Made by a program: the position numbers and the translations under genes. The notes under the pieces were generated by a model, which ran no database searches, was not told the origin of the DNA, and was given only the letters and a program-made list of their open reading frames with translations. 64,000 bases of DNA from Pirellulaceae bacterium (GTDB lineage Bacteria > Planctomycetota > Planctomycetia > Pirellulales > Pirellulaceae), in NCBI GenBank assembly GCA_026004795.1, contig BPJV01000003.1, positions 372,001 through 436,000 of the forward strand, given 5' to 3'. Positions 33,465 through 42,762 of the stretch are shown here, in pieces (position 1 is the stretch's first letter; the number at the start of each line of letters is the position of its first letter).

Positions 33465-34751
33465 GTGGGAAAGACGAAGCGAAGGCCCGAGCCAGTGCCG
33501 TTTCATCGCTCTCGCCGCCGGCAAGTCGCTAAGCGCGCTCCGCTGCGCGCCGGCCTTGCGGGGGTGCTGCTGGTCATCCTTACCTTGGGTTCCTGGCTAG
33601 CCTGGACTGATTACCGTCGTGCTACACAAATCGCCGCGTTAAGTGCACGAACGCAGACCGCCTTGCGCGCCGGAAAGTGGGATGTGGCTGAACAGTACGC
33701 ATCACAGTGGGCGATGCTCGATGTAATGAATCCCGAGGCGTGGATGGCGGCGGCCGAAGCCGCATGGGGGCAGGGTCGCGCGGAAGCCGCCGTGGCTTAT
33801 CTAACTCAGATCCCAGCCCCCGCGCCGCTGGAAGCTTATCATCTGAAAGGCTATCTGGAAATGGAGGCCCTGCACGATCCCCAGGCGTGCCTGGCTACCT
33901 GCGAGACAACGCTGCAACATTACCCCGACGACAGGGAAACGCACCACCGACTGCTGTACTACTTCACCATGACCTGCCAAAGCGCCCCATTGCGCGAGGA
34001 AGTGCAACGTAGCATGACTACAGGTAGCGATTCGTTAACTACCTATGCCTACCTGCTTAGCCATCAGTGGCTACGGTTTAACAATGGAACCGAAATCACC
34101 AAACTATGGCTCGAACGGTACCCCGAAGAGGAGACATATCAGGTTGCTGCAGTACTCAATCTTATCGAGCACCCACTGCTGGAGGAAATCCTCCGTGCCT
34201 CTCGGGCCAGCGCTGAGGACGAACCTCGCCCGCGAGAGTTCGGTGAACAACAAGTGCGACAGTTGCTGGATCGATTTCCCCACAACCTTGAACTTCTCGC
34301 CACTGAGATACGCAACCAATGCCGCCATGGAGATGTAGTTGAAGTCGCCCGTCTGTTGATGCGTGCCCCACCTGAAGCCGTAGAAGACAATCGATTTTGG
34401 CGGTTTAAAGGTTGGGTGCATAGTGTTGAACAGGAGTGGGACGAAGCGGCCGACTCCTATCGAAAATCACTACAGCTTGCTCCCTGGGATTGGGCCACCC
34501 AATGGGAATTGGCCACCTTGATACGAGTGACGGAAGGTGTCGAAGCAGCGAAAGAAATGCAAAGGCTTGCCGACATGGGGCGACAGTTGGTAATCGGCAT
34601 TCGTCAATCGAAGAACATCCACGAACTGACTCCTCCGTCCCTGTATCGACAAATCGCCGACTACTTGCGTGCGTGTGGAGAGAAGGAGATGGCAAACCGC
34701 GTCGAGGACCTGCTGAACAGATCCGCTCAGGCCGGCTCCCTGCAGCCGTAG
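33465..34751 (+). CDS. Membrane-anchored TPR protein
   Basis: 428 residues beginning with GTG at 33465; GGAGGAGA about 8 bases upstream supports it, and the ATG at 33460 is in another frame that soon stops. A basic N-terminus (RSRRRQVAKRAPLRAG) is followed by one membrane helix (AGVLLVILTLGSWLAW) and then TPR-like repeats (TALRAGKWDVAEQYASQW, VHSVEQEWDEAADSYRKSL). It lies 29 bases after the TPR lipoprotein gene in the same orientation. It likely works with the two preceding envelope proteins; the function is unknown. Confidence 0.83.
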   Translation: MGKTKRRPEPVPFHRSRRRQVAKRAPLRAGLAGVLLVILTLGSWLAWTDYRRATQIAALSARTQTALRAGKWDVAEQYASQWAMLDVMNPEAWMAAAEAAWGQGRAEAAVAYLTQIPAPAPLEAYHLKGYLEMEALHDPQACLATCETTLQHYPDDRETHHRLLYYFTMTCQSAPLREEVQRSMTTGSDSLTTYAYLLSHQWLRFNNGTEITKLWLERYPEEETYQVAAVLNLIEHPLLEEILRASRASAEDEPRPREFGEQQVRQLLDRFPHNLELLATEIRNQCRHGDVVEVARLLMRAPPEAVEDNRFWRFKGWVHSVEQEWDEAADSYRKSLQLAPWDWATQWELATLIRVTEGVEAAKEMQRLADMGRQLVIGIRQSKNIHELTPPSLYRQIADYLRACGEKEMANRVEDLLNRSAQAGSLQP

Positions 34752-34794
34752 CCCTTCACTATACCAATAGACGCTGCTGCTGGGCCTCTACCGA

Positions 34795-36201
34795 TCATGG
34801 CAACTCGGTCCCCTGTCTTGGCCTATCATCGTTTCGCCACTTTTGCAAAACTCGCGCGGTTTGTTCCTCCGCGATGCGGATGAAATGATCTCTCATGGGA
34901 GGTGATCGGAATTCGGCTCCGGTCATCACGATGATGTCCTCCATCTCGCGTGCAGGCATGTGGCAATCGATACAATTCTCGCGCAACCGGGTGAGATCGA
35001 CCGAGGGGTGCATTTTGCAGGAGTCTGCCGAATGGCAATGCTGGCATCGTTGCGAGAACAGCGAAAAATCTCCCCGTTCAAAAACATGCGGATTGTGGCA
35101 GTCGATGCATGTCATCGACTCGCTTCGTTGAAAACACTTACTTTGTGCCAGACGCGGAAGCTGTGAATTGGAGTGAATGCCACCCGGGGCAGCATCATAA
35201 TGAAAGGTATAGTACTCGTCCAATCGCTCTCCCGGCCGAAAGTGAAACGGTTCCCGCAGCATGCTCTCGGGCAATCCTCCATGACACAACTGACAAACCT
35301 CAAGCGCACGTTGCCGTGGCAGATTGCTCGGATTGACAATACCGTGCGCTGGCATGTCGGGGTACTGGCGATGGAAAGCGACATGCTCCTCTCCTGGTCC
35401 ATGACAGCGCTCACAGGTGACGCCCAAATTAAAAGAGTCGCGTCGATACTGGTTGATCGTTCTCGGCACAGGCTGAGCATGAGTCGTATGGCACTCCAGA
35501 CAGAAGGCTAGAGTCGGCCGTGCATAGTCGGCAGTTCCGTCGATGTATCCCGGACTATTGATCCAGTCATCCAGAGACGTGAGGTACGAGACATGCATCT
35601 GAAAAAGAAACTGATCGTTCCAATACAAGTAGGTCTGACCAACCTTGCCGGAACCGATCACCAAATCGAAGGGAAAATCCTCGCTGTAGGTGACCCCATC
35701 TGCAGTAAAAAGTACGCGTTGGACCAACCGTTCATTCTGGTTAAGCATCCGAAACGTCAATCGCGGATGGGCAGATTTCAACTCGTTGCGTCCAGGCTCA
35801 AAATGCCCCAACACGGTCTCCGGAGTAGCAATCGCCGAAGTATGAAAATGCGATGTCTGGATAAACGAATCATAATACTCGCGATGGCATTCAACGCACT
35901 CTTGGGGACCGACGTATCCGGAGGAATCTGGCGGAGGCAGAGGCTGCGCAGGAGGTACGATGGGGAAAATCACCTTGCCCAATTGGATCGAACCATCACG
36001 CCTACGAAACCGATTTCCCTCTGCCAATAAATACTCATCCAAGGCCATGTACTGGACGTTATCCAGGTGCGGTACCGCTTGCTCTCCCACCCGATTCAAC
36101 CATACGATCGCCGTGATAAGCAGGCCAGCCGTCGTGCCCCCCACGAGTATCCAAGCGCGTAAGCGAGACGTACCCCGGGTGTTGTTTTCAGTATTATTCA
36201 T
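34795..36201 (-). CDS. Membrane-anchored seven-haem cytochrome c
   Basis: 468 residues with a membrane anchor at about 17-35 and seven CxxCH haem c sites: residues 102-106, 234-238, 263-267, 303-307, 365-369, 386-390 and 410-414. Many extra His residues (e.g. HFHTS, HATH- and HPS-type) could be distal ligands. The arrangement resembles the broad cytochrome c554/NrfA/HAO superfamily of multihaem proteins, but I cannot place it closer. It should carry electrons outside the cytoplasm. It converges on the TPR gene and diverges from the second CRTAC1 gene. Confidence 0.92.
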   Translation of the reverse strand: MNNTENNTRGTSRLRAWILVGGTTAGLLITAIVWLNRVGEQAVPHLDNVQYMALDEYLLAEGNRFRRRDGSIQLGKVIFPIVPPAQPLPPPDSSGYVGPQECVECHREYYDSFIQTSHFHTSAIATPETVLGHFEPGRNELKSAHPRLTFRMLNQNERLVQRVLFTADGVTYSEDFPFDLVIGSGKVGQTYLYWNDQFLFQMHVSYLTSLDDWINSPGYIDGTADYARPTLAFCLECHTTHAQPVPRTINQYRRDSFNLGVTCERCHGPGEEHVAFHRQYPDMPAHGIVNPSNLPRQRALEVCQLCHGGLPESMLREPFHFRPGERLDEYYTFHYDAAPGGIHSNSQLPRLAQSKCFQRSESMTCIDCHNPHVFERGDFSLFSQRCQHCHSADSCKMHPSVDLTRLRENCIDCHMPAREMEDIIVMTGAEFRSPPMRDHFIRIAEEQTARVLQKWRNDDRPRQGTELP

Positions 36202-36460
36202 AAAGCCAGCTCGCCTTCCAATCTGCCCCCCGTATCAGCGGGATAGGTTTTTCGTAGGGAGTGCAGCAAAGAACGCTTAGAAACACGAACACTCAAAACT
36301 CCATTTCCCCGTGGTTTGCGCCCCTCGGTTGGAAGTTATAACAAAGATACTCAAACATCACGTCCACTAAAGACGGATTCCGTAAACTAGGGATGGGTGG
36401 ACACATCCATTTCGGCCTCCACGGTCACTCCGCATCGGATAAACGACTTAGGTATAACGC

Positions 36461-38290
36461 ATGCCCTTCTCCTCAACTCTTTCTACATTGTATGCGACGG
36501 TACTTAAACCGCGTCCTCGATTTGGCTTGTCGGTAATGGTTTCACGAGGTGCCCTGCTTATCGTCGCCTTTACCTCTGGTTGTAATTATTCTCCTATGGC
36601 ATCGAATCAATCCACCCGATCGATCGAAGCTCAAGAGACGACCTCTTCAATAGGAATCGACACCCCCTCCCCCTTTCAGTTCGACATCGACGCGTTGGAG
36701 CGCAAATACGGCACGCTACCTTCCAGAGTACGTTTTCAGCAGGCCGAATCAGAGTTGGGCATATTCCATGTCTATCAGAATGGTGCCCAAGGAAGGGCGT
36801 TATTGGTAGAGACCATCGGTGGCGGTTGTGGTTGGCTCGACATGGATAATGATGGTTATTTCGATCTCCTCGTTAACCAAGGTGGTGACCCCACCACTGA
36901 CGACTTGAACACACGACCGTCGGATCGTCTGTTTCGAAATATCGCCGGCGAGCGATTCGAGGACATCTCCCCGTCGGCACGGCTCGAGGAACCGTTTTAT
37001 AGTCAGGGAATAGCCATTGGCGACTTCAACGGCGACGGATGGGATGATGCCTACATTACCAATGTGGAGCGAAACACTCTATGGCTTAATTGCGGAGATG
37101 GGACTTTCTTGGAGATAGGAGAGTGGTCCGGAGTCGCCGACCCGCGGTGGGGTACATCTGCCGCATGGGGCGACCTTGATGGCGATCAAGATTTGGACCT
37201 CTACGTCTGCAATTACTGTGTCTACGACCCCAAGAATCCGCAGGAATGCAAGGACCCGGCCGGCGTCGACACGATTTGTAACCCGCATATGCTCGAGGCA
37301 TGGCCCGACGCTTGCTTTATTAATCAAGGTGATGGAACGTTTCGCGATGAGGCAGAGGCGCGAGGCATGCACGGTAAGAACGGACGAGCCTTGGGGGTGG
37401 CCATTGCCGATTTCACCAACGACGGATACCCCGATGTCTATGTAGCCAACGACACAACCGCGAATTTCCTCTACATCAATCAAGGAGATGGTACGTTCTT
37501 GGATGAAGCAGCTGTGCGCGGCTGTGCGGTCGACCGTGAAGGTAACCCTCAGGGAAGCATGGGGATTGCGGTCGCCGATTACGATCATAACGGCTGGCTG
37601 GACATCTACTGCACGCATTACTACGAAGAATCCAACACGCTTTATGCGAACCTGGGTGACCACGGTTTTATCGATCGCACTGCTGTCGCCGGACTTCATC
37701 AACCAACACTTCCCTTCCTGGGTTTCGGCACGGTGATGGAGGACTTCGATGCCGATGGCCGCTTCGAAGTGTTCATCGCTAATGGACACGTCGACAATTC
37801 TCGACGGGCGGCTGACCCGCGAATGCCGGCGCAGTTGTTTAGTGTTACCAACCAGGGCAACTGGGTAGATGTGGGTGTGACTGCCTCACGTTATTTTCAT
37901 CAGAAGTTTTTGGCGCGAGGTGTAGCCAGCTGTGATTTTGATGGCGACGGCGACTTGGATCTGTGCGTCGTTAGCGAAAATGACCCCACCGTACTGTTGC
38001 GAAATGTTTCCGACCGCCAAAACTGGTTACTCCTGGAGTTCATCGGACTGGATACCAACCGTCGCGCCATAGGAACTCGGGTCACTATCATCGATGATCA
38101 CTCACCGTGGACCACCGAGCTGATTGGGGGTGGCAGCTACGCCTCTTCAAGCGCACCTCAGCTATTTGTGGGGTTAGGGAATTCCTCTTCAGAAGTACGG
38201 TTGAACATCCGTTGGCCTGATGGTCTTGTCGAATCGCAAACGAGCCAAGTCAATCGTGCCATCCGGTTGAAAAGCCCTGGGCTACCTTGA
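36461..38290 (+). CDS. Exported CRTAC1 family protein, probable lipoprotein
   Basis: 609 residues. The export signal ends in FTSGC (possible lipobox, with an unusual Thr at -3); starting at the Met at 36536 would give a shorter typical signal. Seven FG-GAP motifs occur (DMDNDGYFDLLVNQGG, DFNGDGWDDAYITN, DLDGDQDLDLYVCNY, DFTNDGYPDVYVAND, DYDHNGWLDIYCTHY, DFDADGRFEVFIANG, DFDGDGDLDLCVVSEND), followed by an ASPIC/UnbV domain (GTRVTIIDD ... GGGSYASSSAPQLFVGLG ... IRWPDG). It is a paralogue of the CRTAC1 protein near 31 kb and is divergently arranged with the seven-haem cytochrome. Confidence 0.92.
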   Translation: MPFSSTLSTLYATVLKPRPRFGLSVMVSRGALLIVAFTSGCNYSPMASNQSTRSIEAQETTSSIGIDTPSPFQFDIDALERKYGTLPSRVRFQQAESELGIFHVYQNGAQGRALLVETIGGGCGWLDMDNDGYFDLLVNQGGDPTTDDLNTRPSDRLFRNIAGERFEDISPSARLEEPFYSQGIAIGDFNGDGWDDAYITNVERNTLWLNCGDGTFLEIGEWSGVADPRWGTSAAWGDLDGDQDLDLYVCNYCVYDPKNPQECKDPAGVDTICNPHMLEAWPDACFINQGDGTFRDEAEARGMHGKNGRALGVAIADFTNDGYPDVYVANDTTANFLYINQGDGTFLDEAAVRGCAVDREGNPQGSMGIAVADYDHNGWLDIYCTHYYEESNTLYANLGDHGFIDRTAVAGLHQPTLPFLGFGTVMEDFDADGRFEVFIANGHVDNSRRAADPRMPAQLFSVTNQGNWVDVGVTASRYFHQKFLARGVASCDFDGDGDLDLCVVSENDPTVLLRNVSDRQNWLLLEFIGLDTNRRAIGTRVTIIDDHSPWTTELIGGGSYASSSAPQLFVGLGNSSSEVRLNIRWPDGLVESQTSQVNRAIRLKSPGLP

Positions 38291-38581
38291 TGGCCTGCCA
38301 GCCACAAACTCTCCTCATCAACCTCAGTGGACTCAATTCTTCGCTTTATTGGATGACGAATCGCGGGAAACTCATGCCCCAAAACTAAGATGTGGTGTGC
38401 CGGCAAGTCGATTAGCACGCACTACATTCCCATCACCATTAGCCACGCGGTTGTGGATCCTCCGGTGGTCAGGAAACCGTCATGCCCCCCACTGTCTACT
38501 TTGAACTCGCAAAAACGTTCCTGCACGTCAGGAAAAACCTATTCTTGAGTTCACTTCAATTGCTGTTCATCGGGAACAGCG
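38291..38581. other. Intergenic region left of IS66 element
   Basis: About 290 bases between the CRTAC1 stop and the target duplication of the insertion element. No gene or clear hairpin seen. Together with 41757-42065 it formed one intergenic region before the insertion. Confidence 0.4.
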
Positions 38582-38589
38582 GCATCCGT
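38582..38589. repeat. Target site duplication, left copy
   Basis: GCATCCGT directly before the left inverted end of the IS66 element. The identical 8 bases occur at 41749-41756. IS66 elements duplicate 8 bp on insertion. Confidence 0.95.
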
Positions 38590-38685
38590 GTAAGCGCCCA
38601 TCAGAACGGTTGTTGACGAAGGGGGTATGTTGGTGACGTAGGCGATTAGTTTCCAGCTTCTACGTCAACCTGAGGAGTGACTCCC

Positions 38686-39027
38686 ATGGCACAAGGACCG
38701 CGTCCGGCGAAAATTCGAGAGTGGTCGCAGCGAATGGCTCGCTATGCTGCATCTGGTCAAACCGTCACGGAGTTCTGCAAAGCCGAGCAGGTTTCGCAAC
38801 CGTCATTCTACCACTGGAAAAAGAAGCTCGGCGACCGCGGCACGTCCCAGCGCACTGGCCAGCCGGCATTTCAAAAAGTGCGGGTGGTCGAAGGTCAAGT
38901 TTCCCCAATGGGCCTATCCATTCGCCTCCCTAACAACGTGGAGATCGTCGTCGGTCCCGATCTTCGGCTAGTGGAACTGGCGCTGGACAAAATGGTGGCG
39001 ACGTATGAAACGGGCTTGGGAGGCTGA
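38686..39027 (+). CDS. tnpA: IS66 family accessory protein TnpA
   Basis: First gene of the IS66 element, 113 residues. Helix-turn-helix-like N-terminus (WSQRMARYAASGQTVTEFCKAEQVSQPSFYHWKKKLG) typical of the IS66 orf1 protein, followed by the conserved SIRLPNNVEIVVGP beta region. GAGGAG lies 8 bases before the ATG at 38686. Required for IS66 transposition, probably through DNA binding; its exact role is not known. Confidence 0.93.
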   Translation: MAQGPRPAKIREWSQRMARYAASGQTVTEFCKAEQVSQPSFYHWKKKLGDRGTSQRTGQPAFQKVRVVEGQVSPMGLSIRLPNNVEIVVGPDLRLVELALDKMVATYETGLGG

Positions 39028-39031
39028 CCGC

Positions 39032-39400
39032 ATGCTATCGATCGCCGCTGGCGTCAGAATCTACGTCTACACCCGCCCCGCAGATCTCCGCAGAGGCATT
39101 AGCGGACTTAGCGGTCTGGTACGGGAGCAACTCAACGCAGACCCGCTCGACGGCAGCCTGTATGTCTTCATCAACCGCCGGCAAGATCGCATGAAGGTTC
39201 TTCATTATGAACGCGGCGGGTTTTGGCTTTACTACCGCGTGCTCGAAGCGGGGACGTTCGAATCGCTACGGCCCAACGACGGTGCTGAGGCGATCGAATT
39301 GGACACGACACAGCTTGCGATGTTGCTTGCCGGCGTGTCGTTGGTTGGCTCCGATCGCCGTCGCAAACGGTTTGCTCTATCCAGAACGCAAGCAGCATAG
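39032..39400 (+). CDS. tnpB: IS66 family accessory protein TnpB
   Basis: Second gene of the element, about 122 residues, with the family core IYVYTRPADLRRGISGLSGLV, then GSLYVFINRRQDRMKVLHYERGG-type text and FWLYYRVLEAGTF. The ATG at 39032 gives the usual family start (MLSIAAGVRIYVY) and lies 4 bases after the tnpA stop; an ATG at 39005 overlapping tnpA is possible. This is the IS66 orf2 protein, unrelated to the Cas12-like TnpB of IS200/IS605. Confidence 0.93.
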   Translation: MLSIAAGVRIYVYTRPADLRRGISGLSGLVREQLNADPLDGSLYVFINRRQDRMKVLHYERGGFWLYYRVLEAGTFESLRPNDGAEAIELDTTQLAMLLAGVSLVGSDRRRKRFALSRTQAA

Positions 39401-39541
39401 GCACCGAGTGCACCGGTGATGCTGGTCGGATCGAACACGTCCTGCGTCGAGTAATGGATGCGTGAAAACGTTTTGAAAAAAACTTGCAAGAACCTCGAAA
39501 AGGGTCTTGCGCCATCGGCGCACCTGGCTACATTCGTCGTC

Positions 39542-41329
39542 ATGAACACAACAACGCATCCTGACGACGGCGATCGGCTAGCTCAGCTTGAGCAGGCAAA
39601 CGCACTTTTCCGCGAGCAACTCCGCAGGCTTGACGTTGAGCTTCAGGAGAAGGACCTGAAGATCAAGTCGCTGCAGGAAGAAGTTGCCGGTTGGAAGAAG
39701 GCCTACGATGAGCTCTTGCTGCAGACATTTCGCAAACGCAGCGAACGCTATCTCGCCGATCCGAATCAGTTGAAGCTCGATTTCGGCGATTCGGACGAAG
39801 CAGCCGATGCGGCCGAAGGCCTGGCCGATGCCGTGGAAGAACTCGAGCAGACGATTCCCGAACATAAGCGGCGGCGTCCGCGCAAGAGGCGAGACGAGCG
39901 TCTCCCGCCGCATCTGCCGCGTGAAGAGGTGATGGCCGAGGTTTCTGACGATTTGAAAACCTGCCCGACTCACGGTGATCGCGAACTGCTGCCCGAGGCC
40001 ATGTGGGACCGCACCGAAACGCTGGTGTATCAGCCGCCAAAAGCCAAAGTGCTCGTGACACTCTATCCCAAGTACGCCTGTGCCGCCTCGCCTGATTGTG
40101 GCATCGCTTCCCCCGAGCGGCCGAGCAGCCTGGTGGAAGGCAATAAGTACGATACTTCGGTGGCAGCGGAGATCATCACAGCGAGACTCGGCTATCACCT
40201 GCCATTCTATCGGCAGCAGGACCTGTTTCGCAGTATTGGCTGGACTCCGCAACGCAGCACGCTGTGCAACATCTACGCCCAAGCCCATTTCGTGATCGAG
40301 CCTCTACTCGCGTACTTCAAGCAGCAGTTAATGCAAGACTCGGTCATCGGAACCGATGAAACGCGAACGGCGCTCCTGCTGCCTCGTGCGCTGCCCGACT
40401 TCGACTTGGAGGATCCCAAGCAACGTCGTATGCACGAAGTGTTCAGCGAGGCAATTCGGGAAGGGAAACGCAGCATCAATGGCCGGATGTGGGCCTACCG
40501 CGGCTCGACGATCAAACTGAATCTGTTCGACTTTACGGTAAGTCGCCACCGGGACGGCCCCGAGTTGATGTTTCGCGACTACCAGGGGACGTTAATAGGA
40601 GATTGCTGGTCTGGATTCGAGTCGATTGTGGTGGCATCGGAAGGGGCCATTGTCCGCGCTGCATGCAATGCCCATGCCCGCCGCAAGATATTCGAGTCGA
40701 ACGCCTATCCGTCTGATCGACGGCAGTGGCTGCAGTGGTATCAACAGTTGTGGGACATCGAGGACCGTGGCAAGGATATGTCGCCCGAAGAACGTCTGCA
40801 ACTGCGTCAGACCGAGGCGGTCGAAATCTGGAAGGCGATGGAGCAGTGGTTGAAGGACGCGGACGAGCGAACTGGCCACGTGATTCTTCCGAAGTCCGAC
40901 TTTGGCAAAGCGATCCAATACATTAAGAACCACTGGGGTCCGTTGCGACGGTATTTGGATGATCCTCACGTGCCGATCGACAATAACGATACCGAGCAAC
41001 TGATGAAACAGGTTGCGATCGGCAGGAAGAACTGGCTGTTTGCTGGTAGCGTGAAGGGGGGTGAACGAACGGCCGGCTTACTGACTCTGGTTAGCAGTGC
41101 CCTGCGGAACGATCTGGACGTGTGGTCTTACATCAAGGATGTGCTCGACCAACTGCTTGCCGGCAATACGAACTACGAGTCGCTCTTGCCATGGCACTGG
41201 CGTCACGAGCATCCGGAAGCTGTTCGCGAGCATCGCATTCAGGAGCGCAAGGAGCGGACGGATCGTAAACGAGAGCGTCGTGTCCGGCGTCGAGCATGGA
41301 AGCAACGCGCCCGATCGGGCTCCACATGA
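39542..41329 (+). CDS. tnpC: IS66 family transposase TnpC
   Basis: DDE transposase of about 595 residues from the ATG at 39542. It has an N-terminal leucine-zipper-like coiled coil (LAQLEQANALFREQLRRLDVELQEKD), a zinc-finger-like region with Cys and His (KTCPTHGDRELLPE, YACAASPDCG), then the catalytic domain: IGTDET, GDCWSGFES and NNDTEQLMKQVAIGRKNWLFAGS near the C-terminus. The C-terminal tail is very basic. All key blocks are intact, so it is probably active. Confidence 0.95.
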   Translation: MNTTTHPDDGDRLAQLEQANALFREQLRRLDVELQEKDLKIKSLQEEVAGWKKAYDELLLQTFRKRSERYLADPNQLKLDFGDSDEAADAAEGLADAVEELEQTIPEHKRRRPRKRRDERLPPHLPREEVMAEVSDDLKTCPTHGDRELLPEAMWDRTETLVYQPPKAKVLVTLYPKYACAASPDCGIASPERPSSLVEGNKYDTSVAAEIITARLGYHLPFYRQQDLFRSIGWTPQRSTLCNIYAQAHFVIEPLLAYFKQQLMQDSVIGTDETRTALLLPRALPDFDLEDPKQRRMHEVFSEAIREGKRSINGRMWAYRGSTIKLNLFDFTVSRHRDGPELMFRDYQGTLIGDCWSGFESIVVASEGAIVRAACNAHARRKIFESNAYPSDRRQWLQWYQQLWDIEDRGKDMSPEERLQLRQTEAVEIWKAMEQWLKDADERTGHVILPKSDFGKAIQYIKNHWGPLRRYLDDPHVPIDNNDTEQLMKQVAIGRKNWLFAGSVKGGERTAGLLTLVSSALRNDLDVWSYIKDVLDQLLAGNTNYESLLPWHWRHEHPEAVREHRIQERKERTDRKRERRVRRRAWKQRARSGST

Positions 41330-41427
41330 TCGGCGGCTCAGCGGGACTGTTTAAGTCAGCCACGTTACTGATTCTCCTTCGTGCCGATCTTCGTGCCGAT
41401 GCGCGATGTGCCGGTCTTTGTGCCGAT

Positions 41428-41609
41428 CCGATGTGCCGATCCGATGTGCCGATCCGATGTGTCGGCCTGATGTGCCGGTCTGATGTGCCGGTCTGATGTG
41501 TCGGCCTGATGTGTCGGCCTGATGTGTCGGCCTGATGTGCCGGCCTGATGTGTCGGCCTGATGTGTCGGTCTGATGTGTCGGTCTGATGTGTCGGTCTGA
41601 TGTGTCGGT
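41428..41609. repeat. 13-bp tandem repeat array, 14 copies
   Basis: Fourteen head-to-tail 13-base units fit exactly (182 bases) with the consensus CTGATGTGTCGGC and variants at a few positions (C/T at base 9, C/T at 13, CCGAT forms in the first copies). Three or four decayed copies, phase-shifted by 1-2 bases, precede it from about 41378. The array lies inside the IS66 element, between tnpC and the right end. It has no spacers, so it is not a CRISPR. Since 13 is not a multiple of 3, each frame reads a 39-base super-period. Confidence 0.95.
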
Positions 41610-41748
41610 CTGTGCTAATTGCTGCGCGTTAACTCGCGTCCGCCGCCCTGCCTGCGGAATCGTCCCTCTCACCTTCTTCTATCGAACCGAGCAAGTCAGA
41701 CGGCCCCACCAACGCCCCCATCGGCCAATGGCCCTGCTGGGCGCTTAC

Positions 41749-41756
41749 GCATCCGT
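41749..41756. repeat. Target site duplication, right copy
   Basis: GCATCCGT directly after the right inverted end of the IS66 element, identical to 38582-38589. Confidence 0.95.
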
Positions 41757-42065
41757 AGCTGCCCATTGGAGGCGACGATAAACAACGAAAGCAGCACGAC
41801 CAGCCATCGGCCAGTACGTGCTGCTGTGGGCTAGCGCACTCGTTTGCTCAAGGGAAAACCAGGTTATCGATCCTTCAATGGAATCGCCTCCAGCGCAGAG
41901 AAACCATCGGGGACGACTTCCACCAACTCAATTGTCAAAAGCGAACTGGTAGTGTTCTCCCTCTGCTTCCACAAGCAACTAGCGCATCGACGTTCGACAG
42001 CTAGAACGAAACGCAGCTCGTTCCAATTCTCAGCACGCGAACCTTGAGTAATAGGTCGACGGTGC
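41757..42065. other. Intergenic region right of IS66 element
   Basis: About 310 bases without a supported gene. It contains an inverted repeat, GCAGCACG at 41791-41798 and CGTGCTGC at 41817-41824, with an 18-base loop and no T-run. Confidence 0.4.
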
Positions 42066-42590
42066 TCAGCGAGAAGTCAGGTCCAAGTCGAGTGAGTTTT
42101 CTCCTGGCACTACCGTATAGGATAGTCCAGAAGTGGCCGGATTCGCATACTTTGCAGGAAGTTCGTTCTTGAGCGTTTCGTTGCGATTCTGAGGTTGAGC
42201 ATCCGCTGCCGTATACCCCTGCTGCAAGAGGGCCATCTCTTCTTCTTCCGTCAATTTCTTGTTGGGATCGACTGCCGGCGGATCACTCTGCTGCCCATAA
42301 GGGCTCATCCCTCCATCGGGTACGGAATACTTGCTGACCGAGATCTTATAAGTACCCGGCACAACCCCCTCGACAGTCTTCGTTTGAAACGCGGTCATCA
42401 GGGTGTACTGGCCATTGGCATCCGTTTTGCCTGTGGCAGGCTTCCCCTCGCCATCGGGCTGAAAGGTAACCACGGCACCCTCGACCGGTTTCCCATCCAA
42501 TGTCACTTTGCCTGTAACCTTTGCTGTTTCAGGAATACTCTCCCCACAACCGACTACGACGGAAAACAATAGCAATACAATTCGTTTCAT
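42066..42590 (-). CDS. Carboxypeptidase-regulatory-like lipoprotein
   Basis: Lipoprotein of 174 residues: short signal MKRIVLLLFSVVVGCGES with lipobox VVGC, then a transthyretin-like beta fold (KVTGKVTLDGKPVEGAVVTFQP, TDANGQYTL, GVVPGTYKISVSK). GAGGAAG lies 6 bases before the ATG at 42590, so the longer upstream frame is rejected. Such proteins almost always stand next to DUF1559 genes in planctomycetes; here the DUF1559 gene lies upstream, with a terminator between. Role unknown; probably bound to the cell envelope. Confidence 0.88.
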   Translation of the reverse strand: MKRIVLLLFSVVVGCGESIPETAKVTGKVTLDGKPVEGAVVTFQPDGEGKPATGKTDANGQYTLMTAFQTKTVEGVVPGTYKISVSKYSVPDGGMSPYGQQSDPPAVDPNKKLTEEEEMALLQQGYTAADAQPQNRNETLKNELPAKYANPATSGLSYTVVPGENSLDLDLTSR

Positions 42591-42762
42591 TGAAGTCTTC
42601 CTCTTTGTGTCTATCATGGCGTCCAATCGGAACATGATTGGATCGCTAAATGTAAACCGGTTCCGAAATCGACTAGCCAATCGTTCTTGCAAGTTCACGC
42701 TCCCATACCCTCGATTCTGCAATCAAGGGCACAAAATCGATGCCGTAAGCCCATGAGAACGG

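Larger units (their letters stand above)
38590..41748 (+). mobile_element. IS66-family insertion sequence, intact
   Basis: Element of 3159 bp. Both ends begin with GTAAGCGCCCA reading inward (left 38590, right 41748 on the minus strand) and match at about 18 of the first 23 bases. An 8-bp direct duplication GCATCCGT flanks it. It carries the full IS66 gene set tnpA, tnpB and tnpC in order, all open, so it may be mobile. The IS66 ends, duplication length and three-gene organisation agree with the family. A 419-base tail after tnpC contains a 13-bp tandem array. Confidence 0.96.

Noticed and set aside
41378-41609. Possible CRISPR array
   Set aside because: Units are contiguous 13-mers without unique spacers, and no cas genes are near.
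41133-41672. Antisense open frame (179 codons) with 13-residue repeats (DRHIRPTHQ-type)
   Set aside because: It is a reading of the 13-bp tandem array, whose 39-base super-period gives peptide repeats in any frame. It also runs antisense into tnpC and has no ribosome site.
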